Shown here in pieces: positions 1-7,226 of a DNA stretch of 12,402 bases. The notes beneath the pieces were generated by a model, which saw only the letters and a list, made by a program, of their open reading frames with translations, searched no databases and was not told where the DNA came from. Position numbers and translations under genes: made by a program. Each line of letters opens with the position of its first letter. Positions within the stretch are counted from its first letter, which is position 1. Source of the stretch: an uncultured Leuconostoc sp. (GTDB taxonomy: Bacteria; Bacillota; Bacilli; Lactobacillales; Lactobacillaceae); the NCBI GenBank assembly GCA_900554745.1, contig USIU01000019.1, forward strand, positions 1 through 12,402, read 5' to 3'.

Positions 1-343
1 GTACTTTTGGTACCACGTCTTGTAAGAGCACTTCGCCAGCCTTGTCACCATCAGCAAAGATAGTTGAAACATTTTCAGCGCCCTTTGACTTAGCATAAGC
101 CGCATATTTGGCCAAATTAGCCTCAATAGCAGCGCGCCGTTCTTTAATGGCATCCAAATGCAGGGCATCAATTGTTGATAAATCATCTAATTCCAGCACT
201 GAGGCAATAATCAGATGTGCATCATCCTCACTGGCTTGATGGATCGCATTGGCTAAAGCGACATAGCCTTGTTCTGATTCATCAACCCCCACCAAAATGC
301 GCTTAAATTGTATTGGTTCGATGTCTAAATTTAATTCACTCAT
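1..343 (-). CDS. Universal stress protein (UspA family), partial, 3' end beyond the left edge
   Basis: The 114 complete visible codons start MSELNLDIEPIQFKRILVGV and continue with D-E-S-E, the first beta strand and acidic nucleotide-binding position typical of the UspA fold. An alpha/beta pattern follows (ALANAIHQA helix, then the strand HLIIASVLEL). The G-x-x-G phosphate-binding motif expected near the C-terminus would lie beyond the window. The start is ATG at 341-343 with an AAGGAG ribosome site just upstream. Only 26 bases separate it from the mntH stop codon and no terminator lies between, so it is probably read on the mntH transcript. UspA proteins are cytoplasmic and often bind ATP; the specific role here is unknown. 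Confidence 0.9.
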   Translation of the reverse strand, partial: MSELNLDIEPIQFKRILVGVDESEQGYVALANAIHQASEDDAHLIIASVLELDDLSTIDALHLDAIKERRAAIEANLAKYAAYAKSKGAENVSTIFADGDKAGEVLLQDVVPKV

Positions 344-369
344 CCAATCTCTCCTTTTTTAACACACAA

Positions 370-1773
370 TCAACCATTCACGACTTTTGTAACTAAGTCC
401 ATAATAATCTGAAAGTTTAAGACCGTCAAGACAACAAAGACTACCCAACCCAAAATGGCCATCCAACGTGGGTTAGCAAAGTCACCCATAATTTTCTTTG
501 ACGACGTGAAATAAATCAACGGTGCCATCGCAAATGGCAAAGCCAGTGATAAGAAAACTTGTGAGTAAACGAGTAGTTGATCCAACTCAGCTTCGGCGCC
601 ACCATATATCAATGTAAAGATAATGACTGGAATCAAGGCTAAACCACGTGTAATCACACGACGAATCCACATTGGCACACGCAAGCGGATGAAGCCTTCC
701 ATCACAATTTCACCGGTTAGTGTCCCTGTAATGGTTGAGTTTTGACCAGAGGCCAGCAAGGCCACGGCAAACAATGTTGACAATACTGGTGATGCAACTG
801 CGCCAGCAATGGCCTTATTATCCAACGCATCATACATCGCACCAAACGTCCCAACCTGATCGGCATGGCCAAAGAACAACGCTGCCCCTAATACCAACAA
901 CAATGAGTTGATGACAAAGGCTAATGACAACTGAATGTTAGAATCCCACGTCATCAGACGCACGGCTTCTTTTAATTCACCTGGATTTTCACGGTCAATT
1001 TTACGCGTTTGAGCAATTGATGAGTGGAGGTACAAATTGTGCGGCATAACGGTCGCACCAATAATCCCCAGTGACATCAACAATGGTGAGTCCACGCCCT
1101 TTGGCCCATGTGATGAAACGGCTTGTAGCTGTGGGAGATAACCCCCAAACATCGCCACAACGTCTGGCTTTGATAAGATCACTAGATAAGCGAAAATCAA
1201 TAAAATGGTCAAAATCAAGGTCATGACAATCGCCTCAATCTTGCGGAAACCAAATTTCATCAGTAACAACAAGAGGAGGACATCAAAAGCCGTGGTCAAT
1301 ACTGAGGCGATCATCGACCAGCCAAACAGCAAGTGCAAAGCAATGGCCGCACCAATGACTTCGGCAATATCCGTTGCCATTAAGGCTAATTCGGTAATCA
1401 CCCACAACGCATAACCACCCGCTTTATTGGTACGGGCACGTGTCGCCTGTGCCAGATCTTCTTGCTTGACCATCCCCAACTTCCCCGCCATGTATTGCAA
1501 CATCATGGCAATCAAAGATGAAATCAAAACCACTGACAACAAAACGTAATGGTACTGAGCCCCACCATTAACAGACGTCACCCAGTTACCGGGATCCATA
1601 TACCCAACGGCAACTAACGCACCTGGCCCCGAAAAGGCTAAAAGTTTGCGCCAAAATGAGCCGTCCTTGGGGGCTTCGATCGAACCATTTACGTCGCCTA
1701 GACTGAGTTGCTCCTCAGTCGTTTCGACGAAATGATGCTTAGTGTTTGCTTGATCTTTTGTTGAATCTTGCAT
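370..1773 (-). CDS. mntH: NRAMP-family divalent metal (Mn2+) : H+ symporter
   Basis: This 467-residue membrane protein imports Mn2+ (and possibly Fe2+) with protons across the cytoplasmic membrane. It carries the two signature metal-site motifs of the family: D60-P61-G62-N63 in the unwound first helix and M243-P244-H245-N246 in the sixth helix. The TM3 stretch ATDIAEVIGAAIAL is also typical. About 11 hydrophobic segments follow a hydrophilic N-terminal tail of some 40 residues that is longer than in short homologues. The ATG at 1771-1773 is preceded by AAAGGAG. It leads a likely two-gene transcript with the universal stress protein gene. The upstream region holds a possible promoter and two related palindrome-like sites that could bind a metal-responsive repressor. 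The family assignment is firm; Mn specificity is inferred from lactic acid bacteria in general. Confidence 0.95.
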   Translation of the reverse strand: MQDSTKDQANTKHHFVETTEEQLSLGDVNGSIEAPKDGSFWRKLLAFSGPGALVAVGYMDPGNWVTSVNGGAQYHYVLLSVVLISSLIAMMLQYMAGKLGMVKQEDLAQATRARTNKAGGYALWVITELALMATDIAEVIGAAIALHLLFGWSMIASVLTTAFDVLLLLLLMKFGFRKIEAIVMTLILTILLIFAYLVILSKPDVVAMFGGYLPQLQAVSSHGPKGVDSPLLMSLGIIGATVMPHNLYLHSSIAQTRKIDRENPGELKEAVRLMTWDSNIQLSLAFVINSLLLVLGAALFFGHADQVGTFGAMYDALDNKAIAGAVASPVLSTLFAVALLASGQNSTITGTLTGEIVMEGFIRLRVPMWIRRVITRGLALIPVIIFTLIYGGAEAELDQLLVYSQVFLSLALPFAMAPLIYFTSSKKIMGDFANPRWMAILGWVVFVVLTVLNFQIIMDLVTKVVNG

Positions 1774-1822
1774 TCTACTTCTCCTTTGGATTTCTCTTCA
1801 GGACAAAAACATACGAATTCCG

Positions 1823-1841
1823 ACTAAAGTACGCATTTAGT
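1823..1841. promoter_or_regulatory. Operator-like inverted repeat upstream of mntH (site 1)
   Basis: On the + strand the sequence is actaaagtacgcatttagt, an ACTAAA / TTTAGT inverted repeat with a 7-base spacer, about 50 bases before the mntH start codon. A related copy lies at 1873-1891, and the centres are 50 bp apart (about five helical turns). Binding by an MntR/DtxR-type regulator is an inference; I do not recognise the exact consensus. Confidence 0.45.
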
Positions 1842-1872
1842 ATTCACTTTTTTTGGCGCCGCTTAACCGTGA

Positions 1873-1891
1873 GCTAAACGCGTATTAAAGT
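1873..1891. promoter_or_regulatory. Operator-like site upstream of mntH (site 2)
   Basis: On the + strand it reads gctaaacgcgtattaaagt. It matches the other orientation of site 1 (actaaatgcgtactttagt) at 14 of 19 positions, sharing CTAAA, the GCGTA core and the final AGT. It would overlap the start of transcription from the possible promoter at 1894-1923, a layout that suits repression. Confidence 0.4.
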
Positions 1892-1893
1892 GC

Positions 1894-1923
1894 TAAATAT
1901 TTTTCATAAAGGGTTTCATTCAA
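1894..1923 (-). promoter_or_regulatory. Possible mntH promoter
   Basis: On the minus strand TTGAAT (1923-1918) and TATTTA (1899-1894) are separated by 18 bases and would give a leader of about 115 bases. The match is modest. The -35 lies in an imperfect palindrome TTCAAC-N6-GTTGAA (1919-1936) that could itself be a protein-binding site. The rest of the 394-base gap 1774-2167 holds the two operator-like sites and the terminator at 2021-2053; I see no RNA gene or convincing coding frame in it, and no manganese riboswitch. Confidence 0.3.
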
Positions 1924-2020
1924 CTCAGTTGTTGAAAGCTTATGAAAGGTATCTAACTCGGCTATTTACGCCCTAATATATATTAAATATCCCACTTTTC
2001 ATCCTATTCGTCAACACAAT

Positions 2021-2053
2021 AAAAACGCCGGTCATCCCTCACCGGCGTTTTTT
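2021..2053 (-). terminator. Rho-independent terminator of the ppx-mvaA-sir2 operon
   Basis: A perfect stem of ACGCCGGT with ACCGGCGT encloses an 8-base loop and is flanked by A and T runs on both sides. On the minus strand it ends in a run of five T. It lies about 115 bases past the sirtuin stop codon. The symmetry means it could stop transcription in either direction, and it insulates the mntH promoter region. Confidence 0.9.
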
Positions 2054-2167
2054 GGACTAATCTTTGTCTTAAATGATAAACCTGACTAATAGCTACTGGA
2101 ACCGTAAGCCCTTTCATTAAATAATTACAGTTGTGTAACAAGGCGTCAGACACCTATTTTTATCCCG

Positions 2168-2887
2168 TCAGTTTACATTGGGCGAGACTTGCAATGCTTC
2201 AAAAAAGGTCGTAGCATCCCCAATGATTTGCGTGACGGGATAGGCCGTCTCAATGGGTGTCAAGTTGATGGCCATGATTGGTGTCCCAGCGGTGGCATAC
2301 TGCAATAAGCCTGCAAAGGGATACACCTGAAAGCTCGTCCCGACAATCACGATTAAATCAGCTTGACGCACCCACGCCACTGCCTGCTCAACCTCAAATG
2401 GCGTTTCTTCATAAAACGTAATTCGTGGTCGGAGCAGCGCCCCATCTGCACGACGCATGCTGGTGAGATAATCCGTGACACTTGCCGGTTGCTGATCAAC
2501 AGGTGCATAAATGTCATACAACGACCCATGAAACCGAATTAAACGCGACGGTACGGTCTGCGCCTTAACATGCAAATCATCCACATTTTGGGTGATAATT
2601 CGAGCTTGGCCTTTTTGGGTAAATTGTGCCATTTTGTCATGAATGACATTCGGTACGGCATCGGGAAAATACATGTGATCCTTCATGAATTGATACTGTA
2701 TTTCCGGTGCCACTTGAAAAGCCGTCGCTGATAATAAATATTCTGGTTGTAACGTATTCCCTTGATATAACCCATTTTTTGATCGGTAATCCGGAATACC
2801 TGATGGTGTAGAGATACCAGCACCGGTCATGAAAACAATATTTTGAGCAGTATCAAATTGTGCTTGAATTTCTGGTGTGACCAACAT
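2168..2887 (-). CDS. Sir2-family NAD-dependent protein deacylase (sirtuin) without zinc-binding cysteines
   Basis: This 239-residue cytoplasmic sirtuin would remove acyl groups from lysines using NAD+. Visible motifs are the NAD-binding G22-A23-G24-I25-S26 with G30-I31-P32-D33-Y34-R35, the T99-Q100-N101-V102-D103-D104-L105-H106 segment, the catalytic histidine in F119-H120-G121-S122, and the late VGTSFQVYPFAGL loop. The two CxxC pairs that hold structural zinc in standard sirtuins should follow H120 but are absent, and the whole protein has no cysteine. The zinc-module region is shortened and leads to RPRITFYEE, where RPdVVwFGE is usual. The start ATG (2885-2887) has AGAGGG upstream, overlapping the preceding stop codon; the gap is 13 bases, so it is the last gene of the operon. 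Family assignment is firm; activity and acyl preference are open. Confidence 0.88.
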   Translation of the reverse strand: MLVTPEIQAQFDTAQNIVFMTGAGISTPSGIPDYRSKNGLYQGNTLQPEYLLSATAFQVAPEIQYQFMKDHMYFPDAVPNVIHDKMAQFTQKGQARIITQNVDDLHVKAQTVPSRLIRFHGSLYDIYAPVDQQPASVTDYLTSMRRADGALLRPRITFYEETPFEVEQAVAWVRQADLIVIVGTSFQVYPFAGLLQYATAGTPIMAINLTPIETAYPVTQIIGDATTFFEALQVSPNVN

Positions 2888-2900
2888 TTCTTACGCCCTC

Positions 2901-3842
2901 TTAACGTCGTTGAATGTAGGGTAACGCAAGCTTATGAAAGAGATCGCCGACTTTCATTTGATAAAGTGCCTTGAAAAAGGCTGCTGAATCTTGATCATCC
3001 GGCTTTGAAACGACAAAACTATTTTGTGAATCAACTTGTCCCAACCCAACATAGGCAGTTTTCTTCGTTTGAAAATCAATCATTTCTGAGTGATAAATCG
3101 TAAAGACTTGACTAACTGGCAATGACAGTTGACGTTCAGATAGGACACTCATTAACGTGACATATTCCTTAGCGTTCACGGTTGGCTTACCCCAAGCAGT
3201 TAATACTTCATCGACACCACCAAACAAAGCTGTCATTTGACGACGAATGTGACGTGGTTGTTTTAAGTCAGCGGCTAAGATTGGGGCCACTAATTTAGCC
3301 GCTGCGGTATACGCTAACGGATACAATATTGCCAATTCGGAAAAGTCAGCACCGCTCGCGTCCGCAAAAACCAGTGCATCCAATAAGGCTAATAAACGCC
3401 AAAGGCTTTCATCATCCAATTCACCATTTTCAACCGTCAATTCTGACTTCACGCCGGCCAAATACGCACGCTGTGTCGCGTCAGTCAAAATCCCTTTTTG
3501 GTGTAATTCACGATACGTAATCGCATGCACCACCGTCCGGTGCATCCGTGTGGCGATTTGAATCAGTTGCTGATCCAAGGCATCATCCTGAAAAGTTAAG
3601 GCAAAAAAGAGTTGCGGCGTCACCCCATTTAACGTCAGTAACATTTTTAATAATTCGTTACCAAATAGGAAATCACTCTCAGTTCCTTCTGCCAATTCAA
3701 TCAATAAGCGATCTTCAAACAGTTCTTGGGACACGCGATCAATGTGTAATTCATCAGTCACCGGACCACCGATACGGGTCATGACCGTCCCTGGATAAAG
3801 GTCATTAACCGCCGTTAGTAATGTTTGGATTTTTGGATTCAT
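2901..3842 (-). CDS. IpaB/EvcA-family-like protein of unknown function
   Basis: This is a soluble protein of 313 residues with no signal peptide, membrane segment or cysteine. I recall a lactobacillal family annotated 'IpaB/EvcA' with similar features: an N-terminal 'LYPG' segment, a central LLALLDALVFAD stretch, and a C-terminal part with LSERQL, HSEM, AYVGLGQVDSQNSFV. The name is historical and gives no function. The helix at residues 61-69 reads G-N62-E63-L64-L65-K66-M-L-L, the place where I recall a zinc-metalloprotease-like HELLH in relatives. Here both histidines would be replaced; this comparison is from memory and uncertain. The start codon overlaps the mvaA stop in an ATGA, with AAGGGAG upstream, so translation is probably coupled to HMG-CoA reductase. 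Confidence 0.65.
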   Translation of the reverse strand: MNPKIQTLLTAVNDLYPGTVMTRIGGPVTDELHIDRVSQELFEDRLLIELAEGTESDFLFGNELLKMLLTLNGVTPQLFFALTFQDDALDQQLIQIATRMHRTVVHAITYRELHQKGILTDATQRAYLAGVKSELTVENGELDDESLWRLLALLDALVFADASGADFSELAILYPLAYTAAAKLVAPILAADLKQPRHIRRQMTALFGGVDEVLTAWGKPTVNAKEYVTLMSVLSERQLSLPVSQVFTIYHSEMIDFQTKKTAYVGLGQVDSQNSFVVSKPDDQDSAAFFKALYQMKVGDLFHKLALPYIQRR

Positions 3843-5053
3843 TTTCTCATCTCCCTTAGTAGGTTTGTTGCGACGGCTGCATCTACTTGTTCCGCCGCCT
3901 GTAATTGTGTAACCAAAGTGGCAATTTCATCGTCACGCGCACCAACTTGCAACGCTAAAGCGCGATACTGCATTCTCATATGACCTTTTTGAATACCGCC
4001 ATCCGCAATCGCTTTAAGTGCCGCCAAATTTTGGGCCAACCCAACGGCCAAAATAATCCCGCGCAGCTCATCAGCTGTTTGCGGCGCAACAATTGCTAAA
4101 GCGCGCTTGGCTTGCGGCATCGCTGAAATGGCACCCCCAACGAGGCCCACCGAAATCGGCAGCGTTAGTTGGCCTTCTAAAAAGTCCCCAACAATGGTCC
4201 AAGTCGTTAAGGATTGATAGCGTCCTTCACGACTCGCAAAAGCGTGCCCAGCTGCCTCAACTGCCCGCCAGTCATTACCTGTCGCCAACGTCACGGCCCC
4301 TATGCCATTAAACAGACCTTTGTTTTCAGTGGTTGCACGATAAACATCCTGGTGCCCAAACTGATTGAGCTGCACCAATCGTTTAGCAACAGCGTGGCCG
4401 CCGACACTGGCGATTGGTACGCGCCCCGTCACCGTGACACACTGTTCAGTGGCATAATTGGATAGAATGGCACCGACAAATTGCGACTGAAAATCTGCAA
4501 ACACCGCCTGCTCGGCTTCCAAAATAGTATTGACAATGTTGGCGCCCATCGCATCGCGAGTATCAATTACAAAGTCAACACTCACATTGGTGGCTGACAC
4601 CGCCCGGGCCGTTACGGTGATCAACCCACCACCACGGCGATAAATAGAGGGTTTTGCTTGCTGCGCAACGGAAAAAAGTGTCGCTTGCTCACGCGCAACA
4701 AACGCTGCTAGTGCATCATAAGCTACCCCAGAAAATAACAATTGGCCAATCAAAGCCGAGCGTTCTGGCAAGTTAACCGTCACGCCACCACCTTGATTCA
4801 ATAGTTTGGCCCCATGATTAGCCGCAGCAATGACACTGGGTTCCTCTGTCGCCATTGGCACCGTCACATGTCGGTCAGCCACGATGATATCTTTTAGTAT
4901 CCCTAGTGGCACTCGAAAATCACTCATATAATTTTCCACAATTTGTGCATTGGTAGCACTTTGATTGTCATGCCACGCCTGCACATCTTGTTGCGCTAAA
5001 TTCAAAGACGCCAAACGTTCATCTGGCGTCAATTCATAGTATTTTTTATGCAT
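3839..5053 (-). CDS. mvaA: Class II hydroxymethylglutaryl-CoA reductase
   Basis: HMG-CoA reductase interconverts HMG-CoA and mevalonate using NAD(P)H; in lactic acid bacteria it works in the biosynthetic direction to make isoprenoids such as undecaprenol, despite the common 'degradative' label of class II enzymes. The 404 residues show the family landmarks: E40-N41, P49-L50-G51, the catalytic glutamate in A68-T69-E70-E71-P72-S73, the D164-T-R-D-A-M-G-A-N-I-V-N-T motif, the catalytic lysine in E243-N244-K245-G246, the aspartate in T258-G259-N260-D261-W262, and the late histidine in G357-H358-M359. The residues after H358 (RMQYRA) differ from the LHARN-like sequence I expect. It stands alone, not fused to a thiolase as in enterococcal MvaE. 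The start overlaps the upstream ppx gene by 8 bases and has only a weak ribosome site, suggesting translational coupling. Confidence 0.93.
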   Translation of the reverse strand: MHKKYYELTPDERLASLNLAQQDVQAWHDNQSATNAQIVENYMSDFRVPLGILKDIIVADRHVTVPMATEEPSVIAAANHGAKLLNQGGGVTVNLPERSALIGQLLFSGVAYDALAAFVAREQATLFSVAQQAKPSIYRRGGGLITVTARAVSATNVSVDFVIDTRDAMGANIVNTILEAEQAVFADFQSQFVGAILSNYATEQCVTVTGRVPIASVGGHAVAKRLVQLNQFGHQDVYRATTENKGLFNGIGAVTLATGNDWRAVEAAGHAFASREGRYQSLTTWTIVGDFLEGQLTLPISVGLVGGAISAMPQAKRALAIVAPQTADELRGIILAVGLAQNLAALKAIADGGIQKGHMRMQYRALALQVGARDDEIATLVTQLQAAEQVDAAVATNLLREMRK

Positions 5054-5966
5054 TATCTTTCATCATCTCTGCAATCAAGCCTTCACGAACGCCACTTTCA
5101 GAAAAAATAACGCGTGGTGCCTGTATCACCGTCATTAAATTCAACAATGGCAATAAGCCACTCACAATAATATCAGCCCGTGAGACTTCCAAGCCAGCCA
5201 TATGTTCGCGTTCCGATCGGCTCATGTCCCGTAGCCGAGCAAAAATTTGTTGGACCTGCGTAATAGGCATATCAAACCCTTGCAGCATCCTTACCGCATG
5301 CTCAGAAGACAACTGTTGGCCCATACGCGCCAGTGAGCGGTTCGCGCCGCCTAATAAGACCACCGGCTGCCCGACATACGTTGCTAGCCAAGGTAACGTA
5401 TGATATTGCGCGAGGATGTAATCACAAGCCGCTGTAATATCAGCTTGATCAATGTCATTAGCTAAATGAAACTTTTCCGATAACGTGACCGCCCCAAAGG
5501 GTAAACTCACAGCTGCCTCATCTTGGCCGCCCGACACCCCAATGAGCTCAACTGAGGCACCGCCTGTATCTAATATCACCGCATCACGAATCGGTAAAGT
5601 GGCAACCACACCCAAATAGTCATAGTAAGCTTCTTCTTTCCCTGTCAGCACACGAAACTGAAGACCCGTTTCACGTTCGACGCGGGCTAAAAATGCTGCT
5701 TGATTTTTCGCCACACGTACTGCCGCAGTGGTAATGGCAATGACCGTTGGTTTAAACGGCGCATACACTGATTGAAAATACTTCAGTGCCGCAATCGTCC
5801 GGGCTATCGGGATTTCTTTTAAAATTTGCTCTGCCCCCATCCCCTGGGCAATACGCGTATCTTGTTTTTCACGGATAATTTCCGTGTACGTCCCATCTTC
5901 GTGTAGCGCTTCCACAACCATACGCGCAGAATTACTACCGAGATCAACAATAGCTAAATAGCTCAT
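5046..5966 (-). CDS. Ppx/GppA-type exopolyphosphatase / pppGpp phosphohydrolase
   Basis: This 306-residue cytoplasmic enzyme belongs to the actin-like ASKHA superfamily. It shows the first phosphate loop V7-D8-L9-G10-S11-N12-S13-A14-R15, the T-G-K-E-E-A-Y-Y-D-Y-L-G-V helix that carries the catalytic glutamate, the second phosphate loop D-T-G-G-A-S-V-E-L, and the later GGANRSLARM segment. The length fits the short two-domain Ppx form without the HD-like C-terminal extension of E. coli enzymes. The substrate is therefore polyphosphate or the terminal phosphate of pppGpp; sequence alone does not decide. It is the first gene of a four-gene operon, and its stop lies inside the start of mvaA. The start ATG (5964-5966) follows AGGATAGG, with an extended -10 promoter at 5999-6007. 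Confidence 0.9.
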   Translation of the reverse strand: MSYLAIVDLGSNSARMVVEALHEDGTYTEIIREKQDTRIAQGMGAEQILKEIPIARTIAALKYFQSVYAPFKPTVIAITTAAVRVAKNQAAFLARVERETGLQFRVLTGKEEAYYDYLGVVATLPIRDAVILDTGGASVELIGVSGGQDEAAVSLPFGAVTLSEKFHLANDIDQADITAACDYILAQYHTLPWLATYVGQPVVLLGGANRSLARMGQQLSSEHAVRMLQGFDMPITQVQQIFARLRDMSRSEREHMAGLEVSRADIIVSGLLPLLNLMTVIQAPRVIFSESGVREGLIAEMMKDNA

Positions 5967-5998
5967 GTGCCTATCCTAGATATAATTTATTACTTACT

Positions 5999-6007
5999 AG
6001 TATAACA
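5999..6007 (-). promoter_or_regulatory. Extended -10 promoter for the ppx-mvaA-sir2 operon
   Basis: On the minus strand TGTTATACT gives TATACT (6004-5999) with the TGn extension. No good -35 lies 17 bases upstream, which extended -10 promoters tolerate. The leader would be about 30 bases. Confidence 0.5.
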
Positions 6008-6077
6008 AATAAGCCTATCAAACGGGCATTTAAGCATATTACAATCTCGTTATGAAGACAGTTTGGCACAGCCAATT

Positions 6078-6109
6078 AAAAAACGACAGCTCATGATAAG
6101 CTGTCGTTT
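6078..6109 (-). terminator. Terminator after the PAP2 phosphatase gene
   Basis: An 11-bp perfect stem (AAACGACAGCT with AGCTGTCGTTT, 7-base loop) is followed on the minus strand by a run of six T. It begins 16 bases past the PAP2 stop codon. A small TTGGC-ACA-GCCAA hairpin lies just downstream at 6063-6075. Confidence 0.9.
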
Positions 6110-6125
6110 GCACAATGCGGTGTCG

Positions 6126-7142
6126 CTATTCGTGGGATAACTGACCCAAAGTCGCTTGGTTTTCAACAAAATGGGCGCCGATTAAACGGCTGGCTGCAAA
6201 AATGAGCAGCCCCGTCAAAATACTCGAAACAGTCACGTCACTTAACCAATGCGCACCGATACGTACACGACTCAAACCCGTCAAAATCCCCATCGCAATC
6301 CCAAAAATCGTCATTTTCTTTTGGGCGGAAATGTTTTCGCGCGGGACAAACAAGGCCAGATACAAGAATAGCCAACCCGACATTGTATGCCCCGATGGGA
6401 ACGAGTTATGTCCGTTTGCGCCGTTCATGTGATACCAAGGCGTGAATTCACTGAAAGTTTGCCCAGACACTGTTGTCATTTCATAGGGTCGGAATCGGCC
6501 CCACAATGTCTTCATTTCGCCAATCATCGTTTGTGCAATGAAAACAGTTGCAATCCCGACCACGGCCACAACAATGAGGTAATTCATATCACTATCAGAT
6601 TTTTTATTCAGCCAATTGGCAAAGCACCACGATAACAGCACGGTGACAACAATTGCCAAACCCCAACGTAACGTTTCTGGATAGTTTTGCACCGCTGCGG
6701 TATTATTGGCAATCCCCATTGGCACTCCTTTTTGAATATTATTGAGCATTGAAAACGTGTAACTGAGCGCATCTTGTAGTAACGAGAGCATCTGGTTGAA
6801 CGCCAAGATCAGCATCCCCGCGGTCATGATGTACTTAATCACGACATCATCGATGCGGCGCCAAACAAACCAGGCAATGACTTCAGCCGAGGTAAAGGTC
6901 ACAACTTGCGCCCCTTGATCCGCATAATTTTGAAACAGATTACCAAAAATCGAGTTTTGATTCATGATTGCCTGCGTCACATTCTTATCAAAAAATGTCG
7001 CAACGAGTAATGATAATGCCCCAATACCCAATAATACGAGCACCACCCGCTTTTCTGCCGGTGTCGTATGAAAAACGTGATGTTTGTGACGATCACCAAT
7101 TGGAAGATCGTGTTGTTGTAAAGTATCGCCTGCTAGTTGCAT
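6126..7142 (-). CDS. PAP2-family membrane phosphatase
   Basis: This 338-residue integral membrane protein has the full three-part PAP2 signature: K211-x6-R218-P219 (KTLWGRFRP), P249-S250-G251-H252-T, and S291-R292-x5-H298-x3-D302. Such enzymes remove phosphate from lipid phosphates such as undecaprenyl pyrophosphate, phosphatidate or phosphatidylglycerol phosphate, with the active site usually facing outward. The signature sits in the C-terminal 130 residues. The N-terminal 200 residues carry several extra hydrophobic segments after a hydrophilic, histidine-rich tail (HKHHVFH), so it is longer than the common PAP2 proteins of about 200 residues. The ATG at 7140-7142 has GGAGATG upstream. It appears to be a single-gene unit between two terminators. 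Its neighbours, an LCP ligase and a bridge enzyme, fit a role in lipid carrier recycling; that is inference. Confidence 0.9.
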   Translation of the reverse strand: MQLAGDTLQQHDLPIGDRHKHHVFHTTPAEKRVVLVLLGIGALSLLVATFFDKNVTQAIMNQNSIFGNLFQNYADQGAQVVTFTSAEVIAWFVWRRIDDVVIKYIMTAGMLILAFNQMLSLLQDALSYTFSMLNNIQKGVPMGIANNTAAVQNYPETLRWGLAIVVTVLLSWCFANWLNKKSDSDMNYLIVVAVVGIATVFIAQTMIGEMKTLWGRFRPYEMTTVSGQTFSEFTPWYHMNGANGHNSFPSGHTMSGWLFLYLALFVPRENISAQKKMTIFGIAMGILTGLSRVRIGAHWLSDVTVSSILTGLLIFAASRLIGAHFVENQATLGQLSHE

Positions 7143-7196
7143 GAGTCATCTCCATTTCTGTTATTCAACACCTTTATTGTACCCAAGCATTGTGGT

Positions 7197-7212
7197 GATT
7201 ACGTCAGTAATC
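7197..7212. repeat. Short inverted repeat upstream of the PAP2 gene
   Basis: GATTAC-GTCA-GTAATC is a perfect 6-bp-arm palindrome about 55 bases before the PAP2 start codon. The same arms recur in the adjacent LCP terminator (cgattac-aaaa-gtaatcg). It could be a protein site or simply shared ancestry. The likely PAP2 promoter region overlaps it, with a TACAAT at 7177-7182 on the minus strand as a weak -10. Confidence 0.35.
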
Positions 7213-7226
7213 CATCTACAACACGT

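Noticed and set aside
1960..1977. A third copy of the mntH operator-like site (TTAGGGCGTAAATAG on the minus strand)
   Set aside because: It shares little beyond the GCGTA core, which is not enough to call.
1774..2020. A yybP-ykoY manganese riboswitch in the mntH leader
   Set aside because: I could not find the conserved core motifs or a matching stem layout; the leader shows palindromic DNA-type sites instead.
2004..2117. A 37-codon open frame on the minus strand after the sirtuin gene
   Set aside because: It has no ribosome site and reads straight through the strong terminator at 2021-2053, so it is very unlikely to be translated.
2141..2155. Small hairpin AGGTGTC/GACGCCT just after the sirtuin gene
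   Set aside because: The loop is tiny, one pair is a G-U wobble and no T run follows; the real terminator lies further downstream.
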